64,000 bases of DNA from assembly GCF_051900415.1 (NCBI RefSeq), contig NZ_JBHZGL010000001.1, forward strand, positions 186,001 to 250,000, written 5' to 3'. The position numbers were made by a program, and so were the translations under genes. Below the pieces are notes generated by a model. It was not told where the DNA came from. It saw only the letters and a program-made list of their open reading frames with translations, and did not search any database. Origin of the DNA: Frateuria_A sp051900415. Its GTDB lineage: Bacteria > Pseudomonadota > Gammaproteobacteria > Xanthomonadales > Rhodanobacteraceae. Each line of letters starts with the position of its first letter. Position 1 is the first letter of the stretch. Shown one piece after another: positions 15,942 through 22,992 of this stretch.

Positions 15942-17159
15942 ATGGCTCAGTTCCGCTACCGCGCCATCAGCGCCGCCGGCGAGATGCTGCAGGGCCAGAT
16001 CGAGGCTCCCAGCCTGGAGGAGGCGATCGGCCGTCTGCAGGACCAGGGCCACACGCCGCTGGACGCCAGGCCCGCCGACGCCATGGGCGAAGGCTCGGCG
16101 TTCGCCGCGCTGTTCAAGCGCGGCCCGTTCACCGGCGACCAGTTGGCGCAGTTCACCCACCAGCTGGCCACGCTGCTGGGCGCCGGCCAGCCGCTGGACC
16201 GGGCACTGGGCATCCTGATGGAGCTGCCCGAGGCCGAGCGCGCCAAGCGGCTGGTCGAGCGCGTGCGCGATCGCGTGCGTGGCGGCACCACGTTGTCGCA
16301 GGCGCTGGAGGAAGAACACGGCGTGTTCCCCAAGCTGTACATCTCGCTGGTGCGCGCCGGCGAGGCCGGCGGTTCGCTGGAGGACACCCTGCGCCGCCTG
16401 GCCGAATACCTCGAGCGCGCCCAGCAGCTGCGCGGCAACATCATCAACGCGCTGATCTACCCGGCCTTCCTGCTGATCGGCGTGCTCGGTTCGCTGGTCT
16501 TGCTGCTGGCCTACGTGGTGCCGCAGTTCGTGCCGATCTTCCAGGACATGCAGGTGCCGATCCCGCTGATCACGCGCGTGGTGTTGTTCATCGGCCAGGT
16601 GCTGCAGACCTGGTGGTGGCTCCTTCTGATCGCGCTGATCGTCGGCATCGCCGTGTGGCGCGCGCGTCTGCGCGACCCGGCGCTGCGCATGGCCTGGCAC
16701 GCGAAGCTTTTGACCCTGCGCGTGATCGGTCCGCTGCTGCTGAAGGTCGAGACCGCGCGCATCGCGCGCACGCTGGGCACCTTGCTGAAGAACGGCGTGC
16801 CATTGCTCACCGCGATCGGCATCGCGCGCCAGGTCACCGGCAACACCGCGCTCGATGACGCACTCGCGCAGGCGTCCGAGCAGGTCAAGGGCGGCGGCGG
16901 CCTGAGCGCCGCGCTGGCGCGCTCGCAGCGCTTTCCCCGGCTGTCGCTGCAAATGGTGCAGGTCGGCGAGGAGGCCGGTCAGCTCGACAGCATGCTGCTG
17001 AAGGTCGCCGACACCTTCGACCTCGAATCCAAGCGCGCGATCGACCGCCTGCTGGCCGCACTGGTGCCGGCACTGACGATCGTGATGACGGTGCTGGTGG
17101 CGATCATCATGGCGGCGATCCTGCTGCCGCTGCTGAGCCTCACGGCAAATATTCAATGA
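15942..17159 (+). CDS. gspF: Type II secretion inner-membrane platform protein GspF
   Basis: The polytopic platform protein that couples the GspE ATPase to pseudopilin insertion; 405 residues, normal family length. MAQFRYRAISAAGEMLQGQIEA is the conserved N-terminus. Two T2SSF domains are seen (about 65-190 and 270-395), each with the conserved FThQLATLLGAG-like or ARTLGTLLKNG-like segment, and three membrane helices (about 170-195, 220-240 and 375-400). It follows the repeat-filled gap after gspE and is followed directly by gspG. Confidence 0.95.
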   Translation: MAQFRYRAISAAGEMLQGQIEAPSLEEAIGRLQDQGHTPLDARPADAMGEGSAFAALFKRGPFTGDQLAQFTHQLATLLGAGQPLDRALGILMELPEAERAKRLVERVRDRVRGGTTLSQALEEEHGVFPKLYISLVRAGEAGGSLEDTLRRLAEYLERAQQLRGNIINALIYPAFLLIGVLGSLVLLLAYVVPQFVPIFQDMQVPIPLITRVVLFIGQVLQTWWWLLLIALIVGIAVWRARLRDPALRMAWHAKLLTLRVIGPLLLKVETARIARTLGTLLKNGVPLLTAIGIARQVTGNTALDDALAQASEQVKGGGGLSAALARSQRFPRLSLQMVQVGEEAGQLDSMLLKVADTFDLESKRAIDRLLAALVPALTIVMTVLVAIIMAAILLPLLSLTANIQ

Positions 17160-17173
17160 GTGTGGAGAGTGCA

Positions 17174-17605
17174 ATGAAACACCAACGGACCGGCTCGATG
17201 CGCGCACGACGCGCTCGCGGCTTCACCCTGCTGGAAATGCTCGCCGTAATCGTGCTGATCGGCATCATCGGCGCGATCGTGGTGCGCCAGGTCGGCAGCA
17301 GCGTCGACAAGGGCAAGTACGGCGCGGGCAAGGCGCAGCTGATGACACTGGGGCAGAAGATCGAGAACTACTCGCTCGACAACGGCTCGCCGCCGGCCGG
17401 CCTCGATGCGTTGGTCAAGAAGCCGCCGAACGCGGCGAACTGGCAGGGCCCGTACGCCAAACCTTCGGACCTGGTCGATCCGTTTGGGCATGCTTTCGGC
17501 TACAAGGCACCGGGCGAGCACGGCAGCTACGACCTGGTCTTCTACGGCCAGGACGGCAAACCCGGCGGCGACGGCTACAGCAAGGACATCGGTAGCTGGC
17601 AATGA
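17174..17605 (+). CDS. gspG: Major pseudopilin GspG
   Basis: Main subunit of the type II pseudopilus. The prepilin leader MKHQRTGSMRARRARG ends at the GspO cleavage site before FTLLEMLAVIVLIGIIGAI, with Glu at mature position 5. The C-terminal core has the conserved QLMTLGQKIENYSLDNGSPP and GxWDPWG-like LVDPFGHAFGYKAPGEHG segments and the FYGQDGKPGGDGYSKDIGSW calcium loop. I prefer ATG 17174, preceded by GGAGAG; an ATG at 17156 overlaps the gspF stop but lacks a ribosome binding site. The start is uncertain by six codons. Confidence 0.93.
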   Translation: MKHQRTGSMRARRARGFTLLEMLAVIVLIGIIGAIVVRQVGSSVDKGKYGAGKAQLMTLGQKIENYSLDNGSPPAGLDALVKKPPNAANWQGPYAKPSDLVDPFGHAFGYKAPGEHGSYDLVFYGQDGKPGGDGYSKDIGSWQ

Positions 17606-18144
17606 CCTGGGGATCTGGAATTCGGGATGGGGGATTCGGGAAGGCGCGCAAGCGCCGGCCGCCCGCGTTTGCGAATCCCGAATCTCGAATTCCGAATCCC
17701 GGACGTGTGCGCGCCAGGGGCTTCACCCTGCTTGAAATGCTTGCAGTGATCCTGCTGATCGGCATCGCCGCGGCGGCGGCCGCCGTGTCGGTGACCCAGG
17801 GATTGGCCAGCGCACGCACGCGTGCGGCCAGCGTCGAACTGGCCGCTGCGCTGCGCGCCACGCGCGCGCAGGCAATCGTCAAGGGCAAGGAACAGACCTT
17901 CGAGCTGGATACCCGGTCGGCCAGCTACCAGGCGGCGGGCGGCAGGGAGGTGGCGTTGCCCAAGGGCATGCGCCTTTCCATCACCAGCGCGCGCGAGGAT
18001 CAGCCGGACACTCACACCGGCCGCATCCGCTTCTTTCCCGACGGCAGTTCCACGGGTGGCCATATCACCCTGCAGCGCGGCGAGCGACGCTGGCAGGTCA
18101 ACGTGGCCTGGCTGACGGGCGCAGTGAACGTGGTGACGTCATGA
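17602..18144 (+). CDS. gspH: Minor pseudopilin GspH
   Basis: Minor pseudopilin near the pilus tip. The prepilin site is RARG before FTLLEMLAVILLIGIAA. Starting at the ATGA that overlaps the gspG stop gives a 38-residue leader, almost all of it encoded by a palindromic repeat of GGGATTCGGGA-type sequence at 17612-17703. A GTG at 17707 would give a five-residue leader (MRARG) and is the main alternative. Mature protein has the usual GspH/FimT core (LRATRAQAIVKGKEQTFELD). Whether the long leader is used cannot be settled from sequence. Confidence 0.85.
   Translation: MTWGSGIRDGGFGKARKRRPPAFANPESRIPNPGRVRARGFTLLEMLAVILLIGIAAAAAAVSVTQGLASARTRAASVELAAALRATRAQAIVKGKEQTFELDTRSASYQAAGGREVALPKGMRLSITSAREDQPDTHTGRIRFFPDGSSTGGHITLQRGERRWQVNVAWLTGAVNVVTS
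17612..17703. repeat. R3 palindromic repeat inside the gspH 5' end
   Basis: The left arm has GGAATTCGGGATGGGGGATT and CGGGAAGG; the right arm has GCGAATCCCGAATC and GAATTCCGAATCCC, forming a long imperfect inverted repeat around GGCGCGCAAGCGCC. GGGATTCGGGA-type palindromes are common extragenic repeats in Xanthomonadales. Here the element lies within the annotated gspH frame, which stays open through it. Confidence 0.75.
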
Positions 18145-18689
18145 GAGCGGGGAACGGGGCACGGGGAACCGGAACCATAGGGCACAACGCGTCCCCGGGC
18201 TTCGCCCGCGCGCGAAGCACACAGCCCGATGCCTGCGCCACGCCTGCACGTTCCCGGCGCGCATCGCGCGCCAGGGGCTTCACCCTGCTCGAAGTGATCG
18301 CCGCCGTGCTGCTGCTGGCGATCACCTTTGCCTCGCTCATGCGCGTGGCCGGCAGCTCGCTGAACCTCACCGCGCGTTCGGCCGAACGCAGCGAGGCGGC
18401 GATGTGGGCGCGCAGCCTGCTCGACAGTGCGTTCGTGCTGGAGCCGATCCGTGTCGGACGGAGCAGCGGCCGTTTCGATGAGCGCTATCGCTGGCAACTC
18501 GACGTGCAACCGTTCCAGCCGCCAGCCACCGCGCAGGCGAGCGGCCCGCAACCGCGGGCGCCGGCTTCGCCGCTCAAGCTTTACCGGCTTGACCTGGACG
18601 TGATGTGGAAGAGCGCGGGGCACGATTACAACGCGCGCTTCAGCACCTTGCGTGTCGGCGGTCCACAGCCGCAGGGAGCGGGCACGTGA
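18141..18689 (+). CDS. gspI: Minor pseudopilin GspI
   Basis: Minor pseudopilin that with GspJ and GspK initiates the pseudopilus tip. Cleavage motif: SRARG before FTLLEVIAAVLLLAITFASL. The only in-frame start is ATG 18141, overlapping the gspH stop as ATGA, which gives an unusually long leader of about 46 residues. The 5' part of the leader has the low-complexity GCGGGGAACGGGGCACGGGG sequence. The mature domain keeps the T2SSI core (RSAERSEAAMWARSLLDSA, FDERYRWQLDVQPF). Confidence 0.88.
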   Translation: MRAGNGARGTGTIGHNASPGFARARSTQPDACATPARSRRASRARGFTLLEVIAAVLLLAITFASLMRVAGSSLNLTARSAERSEAAMWARSLLDSAFVLEPIRVGRSSGRFDERYRWQLDVQPFQPPATAQASGPQPRAPASPLKLYRLDLDVMWKSAGHDYNARFSTLRVGGPQPQGAGT

Positions 18690-19492
18690 AGACGGGGAAC
18701 AGACAACGGGGAACGGGGAGCGCGCCAGCCGCGCAGGCCCGGTGCTCTGTGCCGCCTCGCCCCCTGCAGTCCGCGGTCTCGCGTACATCCACCCCCTCTC
18801 CGTTCTCCATTTCCCGTTCCCGCTACGCACACGGCTTCACGCTGCTCGAAACACTCGCCGCGATGGCGCTGCTTGCGCTGTTGCTGGTTGGGGTCTATTC
18901 GGGCATCCGAGCTGCCTCGCACAGCGTGCGCTCGGGCACCGCGGCGGTGGAGCGGCTGGATGCGGTGCGCTCGGCGCAGCAGTTTCTGCGCAACGAGCTT
19001 GCGCAGGCGATGACCCAGCAGCTCGGCCGGAACCCGGACAACGACGAGGCGATCTTCTTCCGCGGCGAGCCCGACACCATGAGCTTCGTCGCTCCCTTGC
19101 CCGGCTACCTCGGCAAACTCGGACCGCAGGTGCAGACGCTCGAACTGGTCGACAACGGCAAGGGTGGCCAGCGCCTGCAGGTCCGCTTCGCTTTGCTGCC
19201 GCCCAGCGGCGAGCCGCTCAAGCCCGGTCCGCCGCAGGTGCTTCTGGAGGACGTGCGCGACGCCGCCTTCCACTACCGCGGGGTGGACGAGCGCGGCCGT
19301 GCCGGCCCATGGCGCAACGACTGGCGCCAGGGCGACCGCCTGCCGCAGCTGGTGCGCATCGACCTGAAGCTGCCCGGTGCCGGTTACTGGCCGCAACTGA
19401 TCGTGCCGCTGCGCGTGGACGCCTCGGCCAACCAGCGCCAGTTCGCGATGCTGGATGCCGCGGGCACCGCCATTGCCTGGAGCCAGCCATGA
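18686..19492 (+). CDS. gspJ: Minor pseudopilin GspJ
   Basis: Minor pseudopilin of the tip complex with GspI and GspK. Cleavage motif YAHG before FTLLETLAAMALLALLLVGVY. The GTG at 18686 overlaps the gspI stop (GTGA) and gives a leader of about 51 residues made of repeat-like sequence; GTG 18749 is an alternative. The mature part has the GspJ features: a QQFLRNELAQAMTQQLGR stretch, VLLEDVRDAAFHYRGVDERG and LPQLVRIDLKLPGAGYWPQL. Length 268 residues from the first GTG, longer than typical only through the leader. Confidence 0.88.
   Translation: MKTGNRQRGTGSAPAAQARCSVPPRPLQSAVSRTSTPSPFSISRSRYAHGFTLLETLAAMALLALLLVGVYSGIRAASHSVRSGTAAVERLDAVRSAQQFLRNELAQAMTQQLGRNPDNDEAIFFRGEPDTMSFVAPLPGYLGKLGPQVQTLELVDNGKGGQRLQVRFALLPPSGEPLKPGPPQVLLEDVRDAAFHYRGVDERGRAGPWRNDWRQGDRLPQLVRIDLKLPGAGYWPQLIVPLRVDASANQRQFAMLDAAGTAIAWSQP
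18693..18825. repeat. R4 palindromic repeat inside the gspJ 5' end
   Basis: GGGGAACAGACAACGGGGAA and CGGGGAGCG on the left face CGTTCTCCATTTCCCGTTCC on the right, an imperfect inverted repeat about 130 bp across. The 5' end of gspI (18148-18172) carries the same GGGGAACGGGG-type sequence. Confidence 0.65.
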
Positions 19493-20337
19493 GCACTCGT
19501 CGTGGCCAGCGTGGCGTCGCGCTGTTGCTGGTGCTGTGGGCCTGCACGCTGCTGGCGATCATGCTGGGCGGCTACGCCATGACCGCGCGTACCGAGGGCC
19601 TGCAGGCGCGTTTCCAGTTCGCCCAGACGCAGGCGCACTACGCGGCGGAGGCAGGCCTCTCCCGCGCCGTCTACAGTCTGCAGGACCCGCGGCTGGCCGA
19701 GCGCTGGCAGACCGACGGCCGGCCGTACACGTTCCGTTTCGGTGGCGCCACCGTGCAGGTCAGCGCGGTCGACGAGGGCGGCAAGGTGGATTTGAACAGC
19801 GCCTCGCCGATCGTGTTGCAGGGACTGTTCCGCGCCGCCGGCCTGCGTCCGGACGAGGCGCAGAAGATGGCCGCTGCGGTCGTCGACTGGCGCGAGTTCA
19901 GCGCTGGCCAGAAAGTGGGCGCGCAGGTGTATGCGGCCAACGGCTACCAGCCGCGCCACTCGCCGTTCCTGAGCATCGAGGAGCTGCAGCAGGTGGCCGG
20001 CATGACGCCCGCGCTGTACCGCACGATCGCCGGCGCGATCACCATCTGGTCCGGGCGCGAAAGCCCCGATCCGAACACCGCCCAGCCGCTGGCGCTGGGC
20101 GCGATCCCGGGCATGACGCCTGAGCGGGTCGCGCAGGTGCTGGCCGCGCGAAAGAACGCGCGGCCGGGTGTGGCCGCCCTGTTCGCGGGCAATGGAGTGA
20201 CGCATAGTATTCGCTCGGAGGCCACGATGGCCGACGGCACGCGCGCCGTGCTGCATGCCACCGTACGCCTGCAGGGCGTTCGTCCGGGGGCGCAGCCTTA
20301 CGCGGTGTTGCACTGGCGGGAGGGTGACCGCGAATGA
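19489..20337 (+). CDS. gspK: Minor pseudopilin GspK
   Basis: The largest minor pseudopilin, thought to cap the pseudopilus tip. The 282 residues start with MSTRRGQRG, then the hydrophobic helix VALLLVLWACTLLAIMLGGY; the residue at +5 is not Glu, as is normal for GspK. Helix-hairpin-helix-like segments follow (KVDLNSASPIVLQGLFRAAG and LGAIPGMTPERVAQVLAAR), characteristic of the T2SSK family. ATG 19489 overlaps the gspJ stop as ATGA. No long leader is present here. Confidence 0.92.
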   Translation: MSTRRGQRGVALLLVLWACTLLAIMLGGYAMTARTEGLQARFQFAQTQAHYAAEAGLSRAVYSLQDPRLAERWQTDGRPYTFRFGGATVQVSAVDEGGKVDLNSASPIVLQGLFRAAGLRPDEAQKMAAAVVDWREFSAGQKVGAQVYAANGYQPRHSPFLSIEELQQVAGMTPALYRTIAGAITIWSGRESPDPNTAQPLALGAIPGMTPERVAQVLAARKNARPGVAALFAGNGVTHSIRSEATMADGTRAVLHATVRLQGVRPGAQPYAVLHWREGDRE

Positions 20338-21500
20338 TCAACGCAACGCAATCGCTGCGGCCGCAGCTGGACCGCGCGCGCCGTGCCTGGCGCGCCTCGC
20401 CGCTGCCGCGTTTCTTCGCCTGGTGGTTCGCCGAACTCGGCGCACTGCTGCCGGCCTCGTGGGGCCGGCTGTTCGGCGGCGGCGCGCAGTGGTACCTGCT
20501 GCAGCGCACCGACGGGCGCTGGGAGCTGCGCCGCACCGGTGAGTCGGAAGTGCGCGCGCAATGGCCGCGCGGCAGCGAGGCGGCGATCGAACAGGCCGCC
20601 CTGTCGGCGGCCGTGCGTGAAACCGACCGCGAAGACCTGCGCCTGGCGCTGCTGTTGCCGGCGAGCGCGGCGCTGCGCCGGCGCCTGCTGCTTCCTCGCG
20701 CGGCGGCTGACAACCTGCAGCAGGTCGGCGCGTTCGAGATGGACCGGCAGACGCCCTTCCGCGTCGAGCAGGTGTATTACGCCGTGCTCGAACTGGACAC
20801 GCCGGCCCCGGCCGGTCGCTTCTTCGCCGAACTGGTGGCGGTACCGCGCGACACACTCGACCCGCTGCTGACCGAGCTCGAAGGCGCCGGTATCCGCGTG
20901 GACGCCGTCGACGTGGCCGAAGGTACCGGCCGGCTCGGCGTGAACCTGCTGCCGCCGGCGCGCGTGCCCTATCGCACCAATCCGCGCCAGCGCCTCAACC
21001 TCGCGCTCGCCGCCGCGGCAGTGCTGCTGCTGGTGCTTGCGCTGGCGCAGTGGCTCAACAACCGCGAGCAGGCCCTCGCCGCCATGCAGGCGCAGGTACA
21101 GGACATGCAGGCCGAGGCGCAACAGGTGGCCGCGCTGCGCCAGGAGCTGCAGGACAACGCCGGCGCGGCCAGCTTCCTGGTCCGGCGCAAGCAGAACCGC
21201 GTGACCATGCTCGACCTGCTGCTCGACCTCACCCGCCGGATGCCGCAGAGCGCCTGGCTGGAGCGCCTCAGCGTCGACCCGAGCGGGCAGGTGGGCTTCC
21301 AGGGCCAGGCGCCCCAGGCCGCGGCGCTGATCGATGCGCTCAAGGATTCGAAGATCGTGCGCGACCCCAACTTCCAGGGCAGCATCCAGCCCGACCCCGC
21401 CAGCGGCAAGGAGCGCTTCTACATGGTGGCGCAGTTGCGCCAGGCCGGTAGCGCCGCGCCGGCGACGCCGGCCAGCGCCGCCTCGGAGGCGCAGCCATGA
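20334..21500 (+). CDS. gspL: Type II secretion protein GspL (PilN-like domain)
   Basis: Inner-membrane protein that recruits GspE and binds GspM; 388 residues. The N-terminal cytoplasmic part ends in LGVNLLPPARVPYRTNPRQR, followed by a single membrane helix at about 223-240 (LNLALAAAAVLLLVLALAQW), a coiled-coil segment rich in Gln, and a C-terminal ferredoxin-like periplasmic domain (TRRMPQSAWLERLSVDPSGQ). It is of the PilN-like Xanthomonas type rather than the E. coli type. ATG 20334 overlaps the gspK stop. Confidence 0.88.
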   Translation: MINATQSLRPQLDRARRAWRASPLPRFFAWWFAELGALLPASWGRLFGGGAQWYLLQRTDGRWELRRTGESEVRAQWPRGSEAAIEQAALSAAVRETDREDLRLALLLPASAALRRRLLLPRAAADNLQQVGAFEMDRQTPFRVEQVYYAVLELDTPAPAGRFFAELVAVPRDTLDPLLTELEGAGIRVDAVDVAEGTGRLGVNLLPPARVPYRTNPRQRLNLALAAAAVLLLVLALAQWLNNREQALAAMQAQVQDMQAEAQQVAALRQELQDNAGAASFLVRRKQNRVTMLDLLLDLTRRMPQSAWLERLSVDPSGQVGFQGQAPQAAALIDALKDSKIVRDPNFQGSIQPDPASGKERFYMVAQLRQAGSAAPATPASAASEAQP

Positions 21501-22159
21501 GGCAACTGGAACTCAAGCCGCGCGACAGCCGTATCGCCGCCGTGCTGCTGCTGGTGCTGGCATTGGTGCTGGTCTACTTCCTGTTGATCCACTGGTGGTT
21601 CGTCGCGCCGCTGCGCGCGGTCGACGCGCAGATGGGCGACCTGCGCGACACCCAGAGCCGCTACGCGGCCGCCATTGCCGAGAAGCCGGCGCTGGAAAAG
21701 CGCATCGCGGAACTTGGCGCCGGTCAGGCGGCCAGCGCGGCGTTCCTGCCCGAGAGCGATCCCAACGCCGCTTCGGCCGGGCTGATGCAGCGGGTGGTCG
21801 ACGCCGTCGGCGCGCACACCGCCGGCGGCGCCTGCGAAGTCACCCAGAAGATGCCCTTGCCCAACCCGCCGGACGACGATGCCAGCCCCTATCGAAAAGC
21901 GGCGGTGAGCATCAGCCTGCGCTGCGACATGGAGCCTCTGGTGGCGGTGCTCAACGCGCTGGAGCAGGGCACGCCCTACCTGTTCGTCGACGACCTGAGC
22001 ATCTACCGCAACCCGGTCGCTGCGCAGCAGGGCAACCAGCCGGTGCTGGAGATCCAGTTCACCCTGTCCGGCTACGTGCGCCCCTCGCACGGGCAGGCGA
22101 TCGCCGCGCCGGTACCTGCCCAAAGCACGGTCGGCGCCGATAGCGGGGAGGAGCCATGA
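21497..22159 (+). CDS. gspM: Type II secretion protein GspM (PilO-like)
   Basis: Bitopic inner-membrane partner of GspL; 220 residues. It begins with MRQLELKPRDSR, has one membrane helix (about 14-36, VLLLVLALVLVYFLLIHWWF), then a coiled-coil and a ferredoxin-like domain (AAVSISLRCDMEPLVAVLNALEQG, LFVDDLSIYRN) as in the GspMb family. The start overlaps the gspL stop as ATGA. Confidence 0.88.
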   Translation: MRQLELKPRDSRIAAVLLLVLALVLVYFLLIHWWFVAPLRAVDAQMGDLRDTQSRYAAAIAEKPALEKRIAELGAGQAASAAFLPESDPNAASAGLMQRVVDAVGAHTAGGACEVTQKMPLPNPPDDDASPYRKAAVSISLRCDMEPLVAVLNALEQGTPYLFVDDLSIYRNPVAAQQGNQPVLEIQFTLSGYVRPSHGQAIAAPVPAQSTVGADSGEEP

Positions 22160-22989
22160 ACGCCGCCGCGCAACGTCGCCTGACCGTGCCGCTGGTCGCC
22201 GCCACGGTGGTGCTGGGCGTGCTGTTCCTGGCGCTGCTGGCCGGCATTGGCCGCGGCGTGCACTGGGCCCCGCCGCGTGCGCCGACGCCGCTGCCGGCCC
22301 AGCACGCCGCCACGCTGCCGCCGCCGGTGCCGCTGGACCACTACGCGCCGGTGTGGCAGCAGCCGCTGTTCAATCCCGACCGCAAGCCGGTGGCGCACGC
22401 CGCCAGCGGCAGCAGCCAGCTGGGCGACATGCAGCTGACCGGCATCATCCTCACGCCGACCCTGCGCATGGCGCTGCTGCGCAACAAGCGTGAAGCGGAG
22501 AAGAACCAGGAACTGCGGGTGAAAGAGGGCGCCAGCCTGCCCGATGGCAGCTGGACGCTGGTCGAGGTGAAACCCCGCTCGGCGGTGTTCGATTCCTCCA
22601 GCGGCCGCGTCGAGCTGCAGCTGCCGGCCGGCGTGCCGATCGACCAGGTGCGTGCCAACCCCGCGGAGGCCTCGTCCGTGCCCGAACTGCCGGACGAAGT
22701 GATCGACCGCTCGCACCACCTGCAGGCGCCCGAAGAGGACGATCAGAACGGCAACCCGCAGGACCGGCCAGGTGCCGACACCGGCGCGCCGCGAGACAAC
22801 GGTGACGATGAAGACAACGCCCCGCCCGGCGGTGGCGCGGCCATCCAGGGCCTGCGCGGTGGCGCGCCGGCCCGCATGGATATGTCCAACGACGAGCGCC
22901 AGGCCGAACGCCTGCGCCAGCTCAAGGCCGCCATCCAGAAGCGCCGCGCCGAACAGGCAGCCGCGAAGGCTCACGAAGGAGATCGCTGA
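22156..22989 (+). CDS. gspN: Type II secretion protein GspN (XpsN-type, GspC-like HR domain)
   Basis: In Xanthomonas XpsN acts where GspC does elsewhere, bridging the inner-membrane platform and secretin. The 277-residue protein has a membrane helix at about 12-32, then a homology-region fold: PVWQQPLFNPDRKPVA, GDMQLTGIILTPTLRMALL and LRVKEGASLPDGSWTLVEV, ending by about residue 170. The C-terminal third is acidic and low-complexity (PEEDDQNGNPQDR) with a terminal charged helix (RLRQLKAAIQKRRAEQAAAK). No separate gspC is seen in the cluster. Confidence 0.82.
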   Translation: MNAAAQRRLTVPLVAATVVLGVLFLALLAGIGRGVHWAPPRAPTPLPAQHAATLPPPVPLDHYAPVWQQPLFNPDRKPVAHAASGSSQLGDMQLTGIILTPTLRMALLRNKREAEKNQELRVKEGASLPDGSWTLVEVKPRSAVFDSSSGRVELQLPAGVPIDQVRANPAEASSVPELPDEVIDRSHHLQAPEEDDQNGNPQDRPGADTGAPRDNGDDEDNAPPGGGAAIQGLRGGAPARMDMSNDERQAERLRQLKAAIQKRRAEQAAAKAHEGDR

Positions 22990-22992
22990 ACC

